Source: an uncultured Collinsella sp. (GTDB taxonomy: Bacteria > Actinomycetota > Coriobacteriia > Coriobacteriales > Coriobacteriaceae). Taken from it: a stretch of 32,250 bases of DNA. Positions 15,068 to 23,673 of the stretch are shown here, in pieces. Each line of letters starts with the position of its first letter. Positions within the stretch are counted from its first letter, which is position 1. Under the pieces are notes generated by a model, which was not told where the DNA came from, ran no database searches, and saw only the letters and a program-made list of their open reading frames with translations. The position numbers and the translations under genes were made by a program. The stretch is from the NCBI GenBank assembly GCA_958407465.1, contig CATYIV010000025.1, positions 1 to 32,250 of the forward strand, read 5' to 3'.

Positions 15068-17590
15068 ATGGAATTTTACGCAAGCTGCCCCGAGGGCTTT
15101 GAGTCCGCACTCGCCGATGAGCTTAAACGCCTCGGGCTTTCGCATGTTCGCCGGCTGAAGGGCCGCGCCACGTTTGAGGGCGAGCTCGAAGAAGGCTACC
15201 GCGCCTGTCTGTGGTCGCGTCTGGCGAGCCGCGTGTTTGCGGTGCTCGGGCGCTTTGAGGCGCAGGACGCCGACGAGCTGTACGATAGCGTTTACGACAT
15301 CGCCTGGGAGAACATCGTCCGCCCCGGCGCCACCATTTCCATCACCGCCCGCGGCGTGACCGAGCAGCTGCGCAACACGCGCTTCTCGGCCCTGCGCGCC
15401 AAGGGCGCGCTGTGCGACCGTCTGGCCGAGGCCACGGGCCGTCGCGCCGATGTCGACGCCGCCGATCCCGATGTTCACCTGCTGCTTTCGTTGCGTCAGC
15501 GTCGCGCGAGCATTAGCCTGGACCTTTCGGGCGACCCGCTGTTCAAACGCCTGCCGCCCGCAGCGACCCGCGCCGGCGAGGGCACGCACGTGCTGCGCCC
15601 CGACTACGCCGCCCTGGTGCTGGCACAGGTCGGCTGGACCGCACTGTGCGAGCGCGAGCTGACGGCCGACGATTACGAGAACGAGGCCCTGCCCACGCTG
15701 ATCGACGCCTCGTGCGCCGGCGGCGGCCTGCTGCTGGAGGCCGTGAATATCCTGACTGACCGTGCACCGGGCGCCGCCCGCGACCACTGGGGCTTTGAGG
15801 GCTGGCAGCTGCACGACGCTGTCCTGTGGGAACAGCTGCTTGCCGAGGCGCGCGAGCGCGAGGCGGCAGCGCGCGAGCGCCAGGCGCGCATCGTGGCCGT
15901 AGACATCGACCCCGCCGCCCGCAAGACTGCCGAGCGCATGGTCAAGTGCGCCGGCTACAAGCGTTTTGTCGACTTTTGTGCCGCCAAGCCCGCCACCGTG
16001 CTGGACCATGCGGGCGCCGTCGCCGGTGCCGCCCTGGTCGCGGACACGACCGAGACCCCGCTTTCGCTCATGCATGACGCCATGACGCTGGTCGGTGAGC
16101 TGCGCCGCGCCCCCGAGCTCGCTTCGGCGCCGGTCGCCGCTCTCACCCGCGACGGCTTGCTGGCCCGCGCGCTCCACGCCGAGCCCGAGCGCTCGATCGC
16201 CGTCATGCCCAATAACGAGGAGGCGGCTCTTGAGGTTTGGCCCTCGCTCGACCACGCCGCCGCGGCATTCGAAGCTGCGACCAGCGCAGATGCCGAGGAG
16301 CAGACCGCAGATGCCCAAGGCGAAGCCGCCGACACCCTCATGCCCGAACCTACCGCCACGCTCGACCTGGGCGACGGCAAGCCGCTGCCCGTGCTCATCC
16401 CGGAGTCCGAGCAGTTCGCCAACCGCCTGCGCAAGAACGCCCGTCTGCGTCGAAAGTGGGCAAAGCGCGAGGGCGTGAGCTGCTACCGCGTCTACGATGC
16501 CGACCTGCCCGACTACTCCGCTGCCATCGACCTGTACGAGGGTTGCCCGCAGACGCCGGGCCGCTGGCTCGTCATCGCCGAATACGCCGCGCCCAAGACC
16601 ATCGACCCCGCACTGGCCCAGGCCCGTATGCTCGACATCTTGGCCATCGCGCCGCGCATCCTGGATGTTCCGGCCGAGCATGTGCACGCCAAGGCCCGCA
16701 TGCGTTCGCGCGGCGGCTCGCAGTACGGCAAGCAGGGCGCCGGCAAGGGCGCATCGGGCGAGCGTGCCAATATCGCACGCCGTCGTCTGCCGCTCATCGA
16801 AGAGGGCGGCCTCACCTTTGCCGTCAACTTTGACGACTATCTGGATGTGGGCATCTTCCTGGATCACCGCGTCACCCGCAACCTAGTGCGCGAGCACGCC
16901 AAACAGGCGCGCCGCTTCCTCAACCTGTTCGCCTACACCGGCACTGCCACCTGCTACGCGGCCGATGGCGGCGTCGAGGAGACCGTGACGGTCGACCTCT
17001 CCAACACCTATCTGGACTGGGCCGAGCGCAACATGCGCCAGAACGGCTTTGTGGGGCCGCAGCATCATTTTGTGCGCGACGACGTGCTTGCCTGGATTCG
17101 CGACCAGCGCCAGACGCGCAACCGCTGGGACCTGATCTTTGTCGACCCGCCCACGTTCTCGAACTCGTCAAAGATGGGCCGCCGTACCTGGGATGTCCAG
17201 CGCGACCATGTTGAGCTTTTGGCCGGCGTATCTCGCCTGCTCGCGCAGGGCGGCCATGCCATCTTCAGCTGCAACCTGCGCGGCTTCCGCCCCGAAACGC
17301 GCAAGCTCGCGCGCGCGGGCGTCGTGCTGGAGGACATTACGGCGCAGACCATTCCCGAGGACTTCGCACGTAACCAGAAGGTGCACCACTGCTATATCGT
17401 GCGCCGCCTGCCCATTGAGGACGCCATGGCCGAGGTCGGCTTTAGCGCCGAGGAGATTGCCGAGCGAACCGAGGAGCTGCGCAACCCCGAGGCCCGTAAG
17501 CCTCGCGCGGCAGTGCCCGCGCACGCGCAGGCCGGCAACGGCAAGCCTAAAAAGAAGAAGTTCTACGCCAGCAAGCCCAAAGGCAAATAA
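15068..17590 (+). CDS. rlmKL: Fused 23S rRNA methyltransferase RlmKL, with a degenerate first methyltransferase domain
   Basis: An 840-residue homologue of RlmKL, which in E. coli (702 residues) makes m2G2445 and m7G2069 in 23S rRNA. Residues 1-160 form the ferredoxin-like/THUMP part (ASISLDLSGDPLFKR). Residues 165-400 correspond to the m2G domain, but SAM motif I reads DASCAGGG (213-220) instead of DP-x-CGSGT. Where NPPYG should stand it reads VADTTETP (about 324-331). An Ala/Glu-rich linker (about 400-440) follows. The C-terminal RlmK domain looks intact: FAYTGTATCYAADGG (about 621-635) and DPPTFSNS (693-700). The tail is Lys-rich. The first activity is probably lost while m7G formation is kept; this is inference from motifs. 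Convergent with kdpE across a long hairpin. Confidence 0.85.
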   Translation: MEFYASCPEGFESALADELKRLGLSHVRRLKGRATFEGELEEGYRACLWSRLASRVFAVLGRFEAQDADELYDSVYDIAWENIVRPGATISITARGVTEQLRNTRFSALRAKGALCDRLAEATGRRADVDAADPDVHLLLSLRQRRASISLDLSGDPLFKRLPPAATRAGEGTHVLRPDYAALVLAQVGWTALCERELTADDYENEALPTLIDASCAGGGLLLEAVNILTDRAPGAARDHWGFEGWQLHDAVLWEQLLAEAREREAAARERQARIVAVDIDPAARKTAERMVKCAGYKRFVDFCAAKPATVLDHAGAVAGAALVADTTETPLSLMHDAMTLVGELRRAPELASAPVAALTRDGLLARALHAEPERSIAVMPNNEEAALEVWPSLDHAAAAFEAATSADAEEQTADAQGEAADTLMPEPTATLDLGDGKPLPVLIPESEQFANRLRKNARLRRKWAKREGVSCYRVYDADLPDYSAAIDLYEGCPQTPGRWLVIAEYAAPKTIDPALAQARMLDILAIAPRILDVPAEHVHAKARMRSRGGSQYGKQGAGKGASGERANIARRRLPLIEEGGLTFAVNFDDYLDVGIFLDHRVTRNLVREHAKQARRFLNLFAYTGTATCYAADGGVEETVTVDLSNTYLDWAERNMRQNGFVGPQHHFVRDDVLAWIRDQRQTRNRWDLIFVDPPTFSNSSKMGRRTWDVQRDHVELLAGVSRLLAQGGHAIFSCNLRGFRPETRKLARAGVVLEDITAQTIPEDFARNQKVHHCYIVRRLPIEDAMAEVGFSAEEIAERTEELRNPEARKPRAAVPAHAQAGNGKPKKKKFYASKPKGK

Positions 17591-17593
17591 CAA

Positions 17594-17660
17594 AGTTGCG
17601 GTGGAATACGGACTGTTTTGCCTGGAATTAGGCAAATATAGACCGTATTTCACCGCAACT
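17594..17660. terminator. Long hairpin between convergent rlmKL and kdpE
   Basis: A 30-nt arm (17594-17623) pairs with a 31-nt arm (17630-17660) around a GGAATT loop. Both start AGTTGCGGTG, contain AATACGG and end TTTGCCT, with a few mismatches in the middle. It has no long T-run, so it may be a repeat-derived barrier to read-through in both directions rather than a canonical terminator. Confidence 0.6.
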
Positions 17661-17684
17661 CATAGTGGGATGGTGGCCGGCGAT

Positions 17685-18398
17685 CTAGCCTTGGGTGACC
17701 AATCGGTAACCGATACCCACATGCGTTTGAATATAGCGCGGATGCGCGGGATCGGACTCGATCTTCTTGCGCAGCGTGCCCATAAAGACACGCAGGCTCG
17801 CCAGGTCGCTCTTAGTTGCCGTGCCCCAAATCTCGTGCAGGATAAACTGGTGCGTCAGCACTTTGTCGGCGTTGTGTGCCAGCAGGCACAGGAGCTTATA
17901 CTCGATCGGCGTCAGATGCAGTTCCTCGCCATCCATCGTGGCGATGCCGGCATCAAAATCGATATGCAGCTCACCGGTATCGAACGAGCCCTCGGAGGCA
18001 ACACCGCCCGTTTGCGCATACGAAAGGCGCCTGAGCGTCGTGCGAATGCGCGCGAGCAGCTCCTCGACCGAAAACGGCTTGGTCAGATAGTCGTCAGCAC
18101 CGGCATCGAGCGCGCGGATTTTGTCCGCATCCTCGCTGCGCGCCGAGACCACGATAATCGGCATGCCCGACCATGCGCGCACCGACTCCACCACCTTGAC
18201 GCCGTCCATATCGGGCAGGCCCAGATCGAGCAGCACAATGCTCGGCGTCTGCGACGAGGCGGCGGCGATGGCGGCATGGGCGGTCTCCACGGCCATATGG
18301 CGCAAGCCGTGCGCCTCGAGCGCAGCAACAATAAGATTGCGAACGGCAGGGTCGTCCTCAACGACCAAGATGAGCGGTTTTACGGCAGAGTTCGACAC
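17685..18398 (-). CDS. kdpE: KdpE-like OmpR-family response regulator
   Basis: A 237-residue two-domain regulator if started at the GTG at 18398, which has AAGGAG seven nt upstream at the very end of the kinase gene; longer upstream frames would overlap the kinase. Receiver domain: acidic pair VVEDD (14-16), phospho-acceptor Asp58 in LLDLGLPD, SAR switch residue and Lys in TKPF. The C-terminal winged helix (LTPIEYKLLCLLAHNADKVLTH, LRVFMGTLRKKIE, HVGIGYRLV) is closest to KdpE. It follows the kinase gene with a 4-nt gap, so they form a two-component pair. KdpE normally activates kdpFABC; that pump is absent here and the upstream K+ transporter kup is the natural candidate target. Confidence 0.88.
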   Translation of the reverse strand: MSNSAVKPLILVVEDDPAVRNLIVAALEAHGLRHMAVETAHAAIAAASSQTPSIVLLDLGLPDMDGVKVVESVRAWSGMPIIVVSARSEDADKIRALDAGADDYLTKPFSVEELLARIRTTLRRLSYAQTGGVASEGSFDTGELHIDFDAGIATMDGEELHLTPIEYKLLCLLAHNADKVLTHQFILHEIWGTATKSDLASLRVFMGTLRKKIESDPAHPRYIQTHVGIGYRLVTQG

Positions 18399-18402
18399 GG
18401 CG

Positions 18403-20028
18403 CTACTCCTTATCAAACGAAACGTCGGCGGCGGGAAGTTCAATCGTAAAGACCGAACCGTGCGGGTCCGCCGCGGCAACCTCTATGCTACCGCCATGCG
18501 CCAACGCAATGGAACGGCAGAGTGAAAGACCCAAGCCCACGCTGCGGTGGCTGTCGGCCAGACCATGGTTGGCGGTATAGAACGACTCAAAAATCCGCTC
18601 GCGGTCCTCGGGTGCGATGCCCGGACCATCATCGGCCACCGAGCACGCCACGCGTCCATCGTCGACGCCAATCGAAATCATGATATGCGAGCCTGCGGGC
18701 GTATAGGTGATGGCGTTGTTCACCAGATTGACCACCAGCTGCACCATCAGGCGCGCATCGACGTTGACGAGCGCCGGCTCATCGCACGCCACCACCTTAA
18801 GGTCGTGCTCGCGCACGGCAGGGTTCACGTGGCGCAGCGCCTCCTCGACGATATCGTCCATGAGCTCGAGCGTGGTCGACAGTCGCATGCCGCCGCCCTC
18901 GAGCTTGGTGATGGCGAGCAGGTTCTCGACGGTGACGTTGAGCCATTGCGCATCCGAGCGAATGGACAGGAGCAGGCCGCGGCGCGTCTGGGCGTCGAGC
19001 ACGGCGGTGCCGGTCGAGCCCTGGTCGAGCAGCACATCGGCATTGCCCGAAATACTGGTGAGCGGCGTGCGCAGGTCGTGCGAGATGGAGCGCAGCAGGT
19101 TGGCGCGCAGCTGCTCATTTTTGGCAAGCACCGCCGCCTCCTCGCGGGCCTCCATGGCGCGGGCGCGATCGAGTGCCAGCTCGCCTTCGCTCACGATGGC
19201 ATCGGCAAGTGTCCGCTCCTCGTGCGTCAGCACGTCGGGCTCGGCAACGATAGCCAGCACGCCCACCACCGAGGCAGGGTCGCCCGAGCGCACGAAGCCG
19301 TCACCCGTGCGAACCGTCAGGTAGATGCCATAAAACGCCGAGCCGCCATAAGTGGCGTCGAGCGGCATTCCCACATAGGCGGACGCCGAGAGACGCGGCG
19401 GCATCTGCGGCGCCAGCTCGTGCACCGGCGCGGCATCGCCCACGGCCGTGTATGTCGCACGCGGCAGCAGGTCATCATCGTCGGCATCGGCGCTGTACCA
19501 TACGACCGGACAGCCCGAAAGACGCGCCAGCTGCGTTGCCATGGCATGGACAATCTGCTGCTGATCGGCGCACCGCTGCAGCATGCGGTTGGTCTCGAGC
19601 ACCATATGCGTGCGACGGTCGCTGGCGGCAGCCTGTGCCAAGGCGCGGCGCAGGGCCAACGCAATCGAGCTCGACACAAGCGAGACCACAAACATGATGA
19701 AGAACATGCCGGGATAGGCGCGGTCGATAAACGACAGCGAGTAGCGCGGATCGACAAACAAGAAGTTGTAGAGCGCCGCGGCGGCAGCCGCACTCAACAG
19801 GCAATACAGGCGGCTCCAGGTGAAAAAGGCACACAGCTGCACGGCAAGCACATAGACGATCATGATGCTCGGCGCGAGACCCGGATGGTCGAGCAGCGCG
19901 CCCACAATCGTCGCCGCGACCAGCAGCCCCGCCGATACGCAGGCGTCATACAGAGGAGTGCGGCGCGTCAGCGTTGTGCGCCGCCACCAAAAGCTATCGG
20001 CAATATCGCCGTCCGTACGGACGTCCAT
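18403..20028 (-). CDS. kdpD: KdpD-like sensor histidine kinase lacking the N-terminal KdpD/USP half
   Basis: A 541-residue kinase. It begins directly before four membrane segments (about 28-46, 53-72, 75-93 and 106-127) of the KdpD/DUF4118 type. A GAF-like domain (about 150-290), HisKA with phospho-acceptor His317 in SISHDLRTPLTS, and HATPase_c with NLVNNAITYTP, DDGPGIAPED and GLGLSL complete it. E. coli KdpD is 894 residues and carries a cytoplasmic KdpD plus USP region of about 390 residues before the membrane part; none of it is present here or in the upstream DNA. The ATG has a GAGAGGGG ribosome binding site. Sensing may therefore rely on the membrane/GAF parts or a separate partner. Confidence 0.88.
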   Translation of the reverse strand: MDVRTDGDIADSFWWRRTTLTRRTPLYDACVSAGLLVAATIVGALLDHPGLAPSIMIVYVLAVQLCAFFTWSRLYCLLSAAAAAALYNFLFVDPRYSLSFIDRAYPGMFFIMFVVSLVSSSIALALRRALAQAAASDRRTHMVLETNRMLQRCADQQQIVHAMATQLARLSGCPVVWYSADADDDDLLPRATYTAVGDAAPVHELAPQMPPRLSASAYVGMPLDATYGGSAFYGIYLTVRTGDGFVRSGDPASVVGVLAIVAEPDVLTHEERTLADAIVSEGELALDRARAMEAREEAAVLAKNEQLRANLLRSISHDLRTPLTSISGNADVLLDQGSTGTAVLDAQTRRGLLLSIRSDAQWLNVTVENLLAITKLEGGGMRLSTTLELMDDIVEEALRHVNPAVREHDLKVVACDEPALVNVDARLMVQLVVNLVNNAITYTPAGSHIMISIGVDDGRVACSVADDGPGIAPEDRERIFESFYTANHGLADSHRSVGLGLSLCRSIALAHGGSIEVAAADPHGSVFTIELPAADVSFDKE

Positions 20029-20056
20029 CAGCGCCCCGCCCCTCTCTCATAAACAA

Positions 20057-20111
20057 AAACCACCACAAAGGGGACAGGCACCTTTGTGGTGGTTTCCCTT
20101 GTGGTGGTTCC
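20057..20111. repeat. REP-like hairpin B (ACCACC outer stem) with a half copy
   Basis: Perfect 15-bp arms AAACCACCACAAAGG (20057-20071) and its complement (20081-20095) around GGACAGGCA. A further half copy, CCCTTGTGGTGGTTCC, follows at 20096-20111. It shares the CAAAGGGGAC core with the hairpins at 9541 and 22548. Position: between the small membrane protein and kdpD in the same transcriptional direction. Confidence 0.72.
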
Positions 20112-20141
20112 AAGTGTAAAGCCTTCTACGACCGGCAGTCG

Positions 20142-20336
20142 CTAGACAAACAGCACGTGCGCGAGCAGGGCACACACGCACACCGCTCCAAATACCAGTG
20201 CCACGATCGAAATTACGCGATCGGCCATGTCCATGTTGGCACGGTTCGTCAAAAACCGATCTTCGGCGGCGTCGGCGCGTGCCTCACGCACCATCTCGGC
20301 AACCACCTCGTGGCCATCAAGCATCTTTGCATCCAT
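20142..20336 (-). CDS. Small tail-anchored membrane protein between kup and kdpD
   Basis: A 64-residue protein from the ATG at 20336, chosen because GGGGAGG lies five nt upstream; an in-frame ATG at 20366 would add ten residues with a weaker site. Residues 1-40 are charged and helical (VVAEMVREARADAAEDRFL), with one hydrophobic segment at the end (ISIVALVFGAVCVCALLAHVLF). That gives a cytoplasmic head with a C-terminal anchor. No family is recognised. It lies directly downstream of kup on the same strand, 61 nt after its stop, so it is probably in the kup transcript. A role as an accessory or regulator of Kup, or as a partner of the shortened KdpD, is conceivable but unproven. Confidence 0.6.
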   Translation of the reverse strand: MDAKMLDGHEVVAEMVREARADAAEDRFLTNRANMDMADRVISIVALVFGAVCVCALLAHVLFV

Positions 20337-20397
20337 GTTTGCCTCCCCGGTCTCAACCTTGTCCATCGAAAACCAACTCCATGCAACCTGTCGGCGC

Positions 20398-22425
20398 CTA
20401 CGGGCGCTCGTTGGGGGCCAGGCGATGCATCTTGTTCACGGCCTTGAACTTGGTGAACAGCGGCACGTACTCAAAGCTCACGTTGGAGTTCTCCAGGCCA
20501 TACCAGCGTGCAGGCGTGCCGGCGGCGCGGCGGATGATGTACTTGAGCGTGATGGCCGTACGCTCGCTCGGCTCCACATCGCTTTCGGGCGCCAGAAGCT
20601 TACGAATCAGGATGAACTTGAACGTGCCGATGTTACCCGGATCCTTGTAGACCGAGTAGTCATGCGTCTGCGGCGGCAGCTCGCCGGTGGCAGCCAGGTC
20701 CTGAACAACCTGACGCAGGTAGGCATTAACGCGCTGGTTGATCTTGTAGCCCAGGTACAGATGCACGCGGAACACGTAGTCGGTGCCGAACGTCTCGACC
20801 GAATAGGCAAAGGTGTGCGGTTCGTCCATGGTCTCGACATTCACAAACCACCAGGCGCGGGCGCGCTTGGGATGCTTGTCCAAGATCGAATAGACGATAT
20901 CGCGGTCGATGTAGTCGGTATGGGTGTCCTTGGTCAGGTACACGACGTTGTCGCTCATGCGCTCGTAACGGTCGTCGTCGCGCAGGCGCTTGAGCTGCGG
21001 CAGGTAGCTGCGCAGCGGCAGCAGCGTAAACTGGCGCTGCTCGACCGCCGTGCCGTTGTACCAGCACACCATAATGCCCATGATGAGTGCAGCCATGAGG
21101 ATGGTGAAGTAGCCGCCGTGGAAGAACTTGGTGAGCGAACTCACAAAGAAGAAGCCCTCGAGCATAAGGAAGAACGCAACGAAGATATACGGGGCGACCT
21201 TAAGGCCGCGATCGACATGCAAGTAGAAGAAGAGCAGCAGCGTCGTGCACATCATGGTCAGGGTGATCGCCAAGCCGTAAGCGGCCTCCATGTGCGCCGA
21301 GCTCTGGAACAGCAGCACCACGATGACGCAGCCCACAAGCATGACGTTGTTGACCATGGGAATATAGAGCTGGCCCTTGGTCTCGGCAGGATAGAAAACC
21401 TGCATGTGCGGCATGAGGTCCAGGCGGCTGGCCTCAGACACCAGCGAGAATGCGCCGGTGATGAGCGCCTGCGAGGCAATGATGGCCGCGACGGTGGAAA
21501 GGCCGACGGCAAACGGGCGCAGGCCCGGGGCGAGCATCTGGTAGAACGGGTTGAGGTCGGCAATGCCCATGAGCTCGGGGTTGGCAGCGTTGTTCATAAG
21601 CCAAGCGCCCTGCCCCATATAGGACAGCAGCAGGCAGCACTTAACGAACGGCCAGGTTGCGTAGATGTTGCCGCGGCCCACGTGGCCCATGTCGGAATAG
21701 AGCGCCTCGGCACCGGTGGTGGCAAGGAAGCAGCTGCCCAGAATCATGATGCCTGCATGGTTGTTGGGGCTCAACAAAAAGCCGATGCCGCGCAGCGGGT
21801 TGAGGCACAGCAGCACCGCGGGGTGCTGGAAGACAAAGAACAGACCCGTACCGCCCAGGAACAGAAACCACAGCGTCATGATGGGGCCAAAGGCACGGCC
21901 GATCTTGGCCGTGCCGATGCGCTGCACCAAGAAGAGCACAATGATGATGGCAAGTGTGATGGCCACGACGCGGCCCTGATCGTCGCCCAACACAGCATGG
22001 ACTGCCGGAATGGTGCGCAGGCCCTCGATAGCCGTAGTCACGGTAACGGCGGGCGTGAGGATGCCATCGGCGAGCAGTGCCGCGCCGCCCAGCATGGCGG
22101 GGATGATGAGCCATTTGCCGCAGCGCTTAACCAAGCTGTACAGAGCAAAGATGCCACCCTCGCCGTGGTTGTCGGCGCGCAGCGAGATGAGCACGTACTT
22201 GACGGTCGTCAGCAGCGTGACCGTCCATACGACGAGCGAGAGCGCGCCGAGCACGAACTCCTCCGTGACGCTTCCGATGCCGCCGTTGCCGGCAACGAGT
22301 GCCTTGGTTACATACATGGGGCTGGTGCCGATATCGCCATACACCACGCCCAGCGTGACGAGCATCGCCGAGATGCTCACAGGAATCGCAGCGTGCGAGG
22401 CTGCCTCCTTGGCCTTTTGTTCCAT
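20398..22425 (-). CDS. kup: Kup-family K+ transporter
   Basis: A 675-residue potassium uptake protein (Kup/TrkD/HAK family, K+/H+ symport). The start is the ATG at 22425, preceded by GGGAGG at 10 nt; the TTG at 22443 is inside that ribosome binding site. The family signature GVVYGDIGTSPMYV follows the first membrane segment, and ADGILTPAVTVTTAIEGL is also typical. About 12 membrane segments occupy residues 15-450, followed by a hydrophilic cytoplasmic C-terminal domain of about 220 residues. It probably serves housekeeping K+ import. Downstream on the same strand lie a small membrane protein and the KdpDE-like pair, which suggests a potassium-homeostasis cluster built around Kup rather than the Kdp ATPase. 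Confidence 0.94.
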   Translation of the reverse strand: MEQKAKEAASHAAIPVSISAMLVTLGVVYGDIGTSPMYVTKALVAGNGGIGSVTEEFVLGALSLVVWTVTLLTTVKYVLISLRADNHGEGGIFALYSLVKRCGKWLIIPAMLGGAALLADGILTPAVTVTTAIEGLRTIPAVHAVLGDDQGRVVAITLAIIIVLFLVQRIGTAKIGRAFGPIMTLWFLFLGGTGLFFVFQHPAVLLCLNPLRGIGFLLSPNNHAGIMILGSCFLATTGAEALYSDMGHVGRGNIYATWPFVKCCLLLSYMGQGAWLMNNAANPELMGIADLNPFYQMLAPGLRPFAVGLSTVAAIIASQALITGAFSLVSEASRLDLMPHMQVFYPAETKGQLYIPMVNNVMLVGCVIVVLLFQSSAHMEAAYGLAITLTMMCTTLLLFFYLHVDRGLKVAPYIFVAFFLMLEGFFFVSSLTKFFHGGYFTILMAALIMGIMVCWYNGTAVEQRQFTLLPLRSYLPQLKRLRDDDRYERMSDNVVYLTKDTHTDYIDRDIVYSILDKHPKRARAWWFVNVETMDEPHTFAYSVETFGTDYVFRVHLYLGYKINQRVNAYLRQVVQDLAATGELPPQTHDYSVYKDPGNIGTFKFILIRKLLAPESDVEPSERTAITLKYIIRRAAGTPARWYGLENSNVSFEYVPLFTKFKAVNKMHRLAPNERP

Positions 22426-22460
22426 AAGCCGGTTTCCTCCCAACTTTAACGTTCGAGGGG

Positions 22461-22466
22461 ATTATA
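22461..22466 (-). promoter_or_regulatory. -10 element of kup
   Basis: Perfect TATAAT on the minus strand, 35 nt before the kup start. The -35 is poor (CATTAA at 17 nt), so activation, for example by KdpE, would be plausible. Confidence 0.45.
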
Positions 22467-22547
22467 GGTAATCGGCCCATGTTTTAATGCACTGTTTTCC
22501 CAGCTAGATAAAGATTTATACAGTCTTTAGGCTACCGCGGCGATATG

Positions 22548-22582
22548 GAATGTGACAAAGGGACTGTTCCCTTGTCACATTC
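22548..22582. repeat. REP-like hairpin C (GTGAC outer stem), after the nitroreductase gene
   Basis: GAATGTGACAAAGGGA pairs with the complementary TCCCTTGTCACATTC around CTGT. Same core as the hairpins at 9541 and 20057. It begins directly after the nitroreductase stop (22584 on the minus strand) and could end that transcript. Confidence 0.72.
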
Positions 22583-22583
22583 G

Positions 22584-23459
22584 TCATTTTCCGAGCCAGT
22601 TTTTGAACCACCACTCCATGGAGCGACTCATCTCGGCCATAAAGGGACTGGTGTGTTTGCGGGTGTAGATATCCACCACGCGCTCGCCCAGCTCGCGGGC
22701 ATGCGGACGGAACATCGCATCCATCTCGGCCACCTGAGCATCCATAGTCGCGGCATCGGCGCGGCAGTAGCGCTCCTCGTGCACCAGGTTCACCACGGGA
22801 TGCGCAATGGCCGGACGCTCCTTACGGGGCGTGCCGATGATGAGCATCGACAGCGGCATGGTATAGGGCGGCAGATCGAGCAGCTCGGCAACTTCCTCGG
22901 CATTCTCGACGATATCACCGATATAGCAGCTCCCCAGCCCCAGGGCCTCGGCGGCAACCACGGCGTTTTGCGCGGCGATCACGGCGTCCTGCGCCGCAAT
23001 GGCAAAGTCGCCCAGACCCGGTGCACGACGGGGCGACTTGCCCGTACGCTCTACAAACTCTGGCTCAAAGCAGCCCACGTGCTCAAACAGATCGATCCAC
23101 TTGGCATAATCGACCACAAATATTAGTGCCCAGGGCGCCTTAGCGATCATGGGCTGGTGGTCGCACAGGTCGGCCAGGCGGTCGAGCGTAGCCTGCTCAC
23201 GGATGCTCACGATGGAATACATCATCATGGCACCCGCCGACGGCGCGCGGCTCGCCGCATGCAGAATCGCCGCACGCTGCTCGTCGGTCACCGCCACGGG
23301 ACGGTCGTCGTCATCGCGCGCGAAGGCACGCGTAGACGAGCGATGCTCCAAAATGTCCAGCACCGCATTGCCCGTGGTCTCGACCGGGTAGCCGTTCGTA
23401 TCCACGCCCTCAGCTCCGCCGCAGCACTCGACGCCCGTCATACAAACCTGCTCACCCAT
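22584..23459 (-). CDS. Nitroreductase-family FMN oxidoreductase
   Basis: A 291-residue nitroreductase-like flavoprotein. The FMN-binding start of the family is visible: ILEHRSSTRAF (about 36-46), then AASRAPSAGAMMMY. AAEALGLGSCYIGDIVEN and LPPYTMPLSMLIIGTPRKERPA follow in the usual order, as in NfsA/Frp-type NAD(P)H-dependent enzymes. The C-terminal 60 residues (HARELGERVVDIYTRK...) extend beyond the core. Such enzymes reduce nitroaromatics, quinones or flavins; the physiological substrate is not evident. The ATG is preceded by GCGAGGATAG; an internal ATG at codon 7 is an alternative. Divergent from the LTA-synthase-like gene. A GATAAT at 23517-23522 is a possible -10. Confidence 0.86.
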   Translation of the reverse strand: MGEQVCMTGVECCGGAEGVDTNGYPVETTGNAVLDILEHRSSTRAFARDDDDRPVAVTDEQRAAILHAASRAPSAGAMMMYSIVSIREQATLDRLADLCDHQPMIAKAPWALIFVVDYAKWIDLFEHVGCFEPEFVERTGKSPRRAPGLGDFAIAAQDAVIAAQNAVVAAEALGLGSCYIGDIVENAEEVAELLDLPPYTMPLSMLIIGTPRKERPAIAHPVVNLVHEERYCRADAATMDAQVAEMDAMFRPHARELGERVVDIYTRKHTSPFMAEMSRSMEWWFKNWLGK

Positions 23460-23673
23460 AGCTCTATCCTCGCCAATTCTTTAAGAAGCCTTTACGTTTC
23501 CGTGTAATTCCCGTCCATTATCGCGCAGGTCGCCACTACATTGCGCCACACCGCCACACGTGCGCGTTAATATGGCTGGTTGTTGTGCGCAGCCACCAAT
23601 TGCAGCGCATATCTTGGTAACAATCGGGTAAACCCCCGCTTTCGTAGGTTTTAAGTTTGTGAGGAGTCTCAGC
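23460..23673. other. Divergent intergenic region, nitroreductase / LTA-synthase-like gene
   Basis: No gene seen. A possible -10 for the nitroreductase (GATAAT on the minus strand, 23517-23522) is visible. No convincing promoter was found for the plus-strand gene. GTGTGGCG-type short repeats (about 23544-23565) are present without a clear function. Confidence 0.3.
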
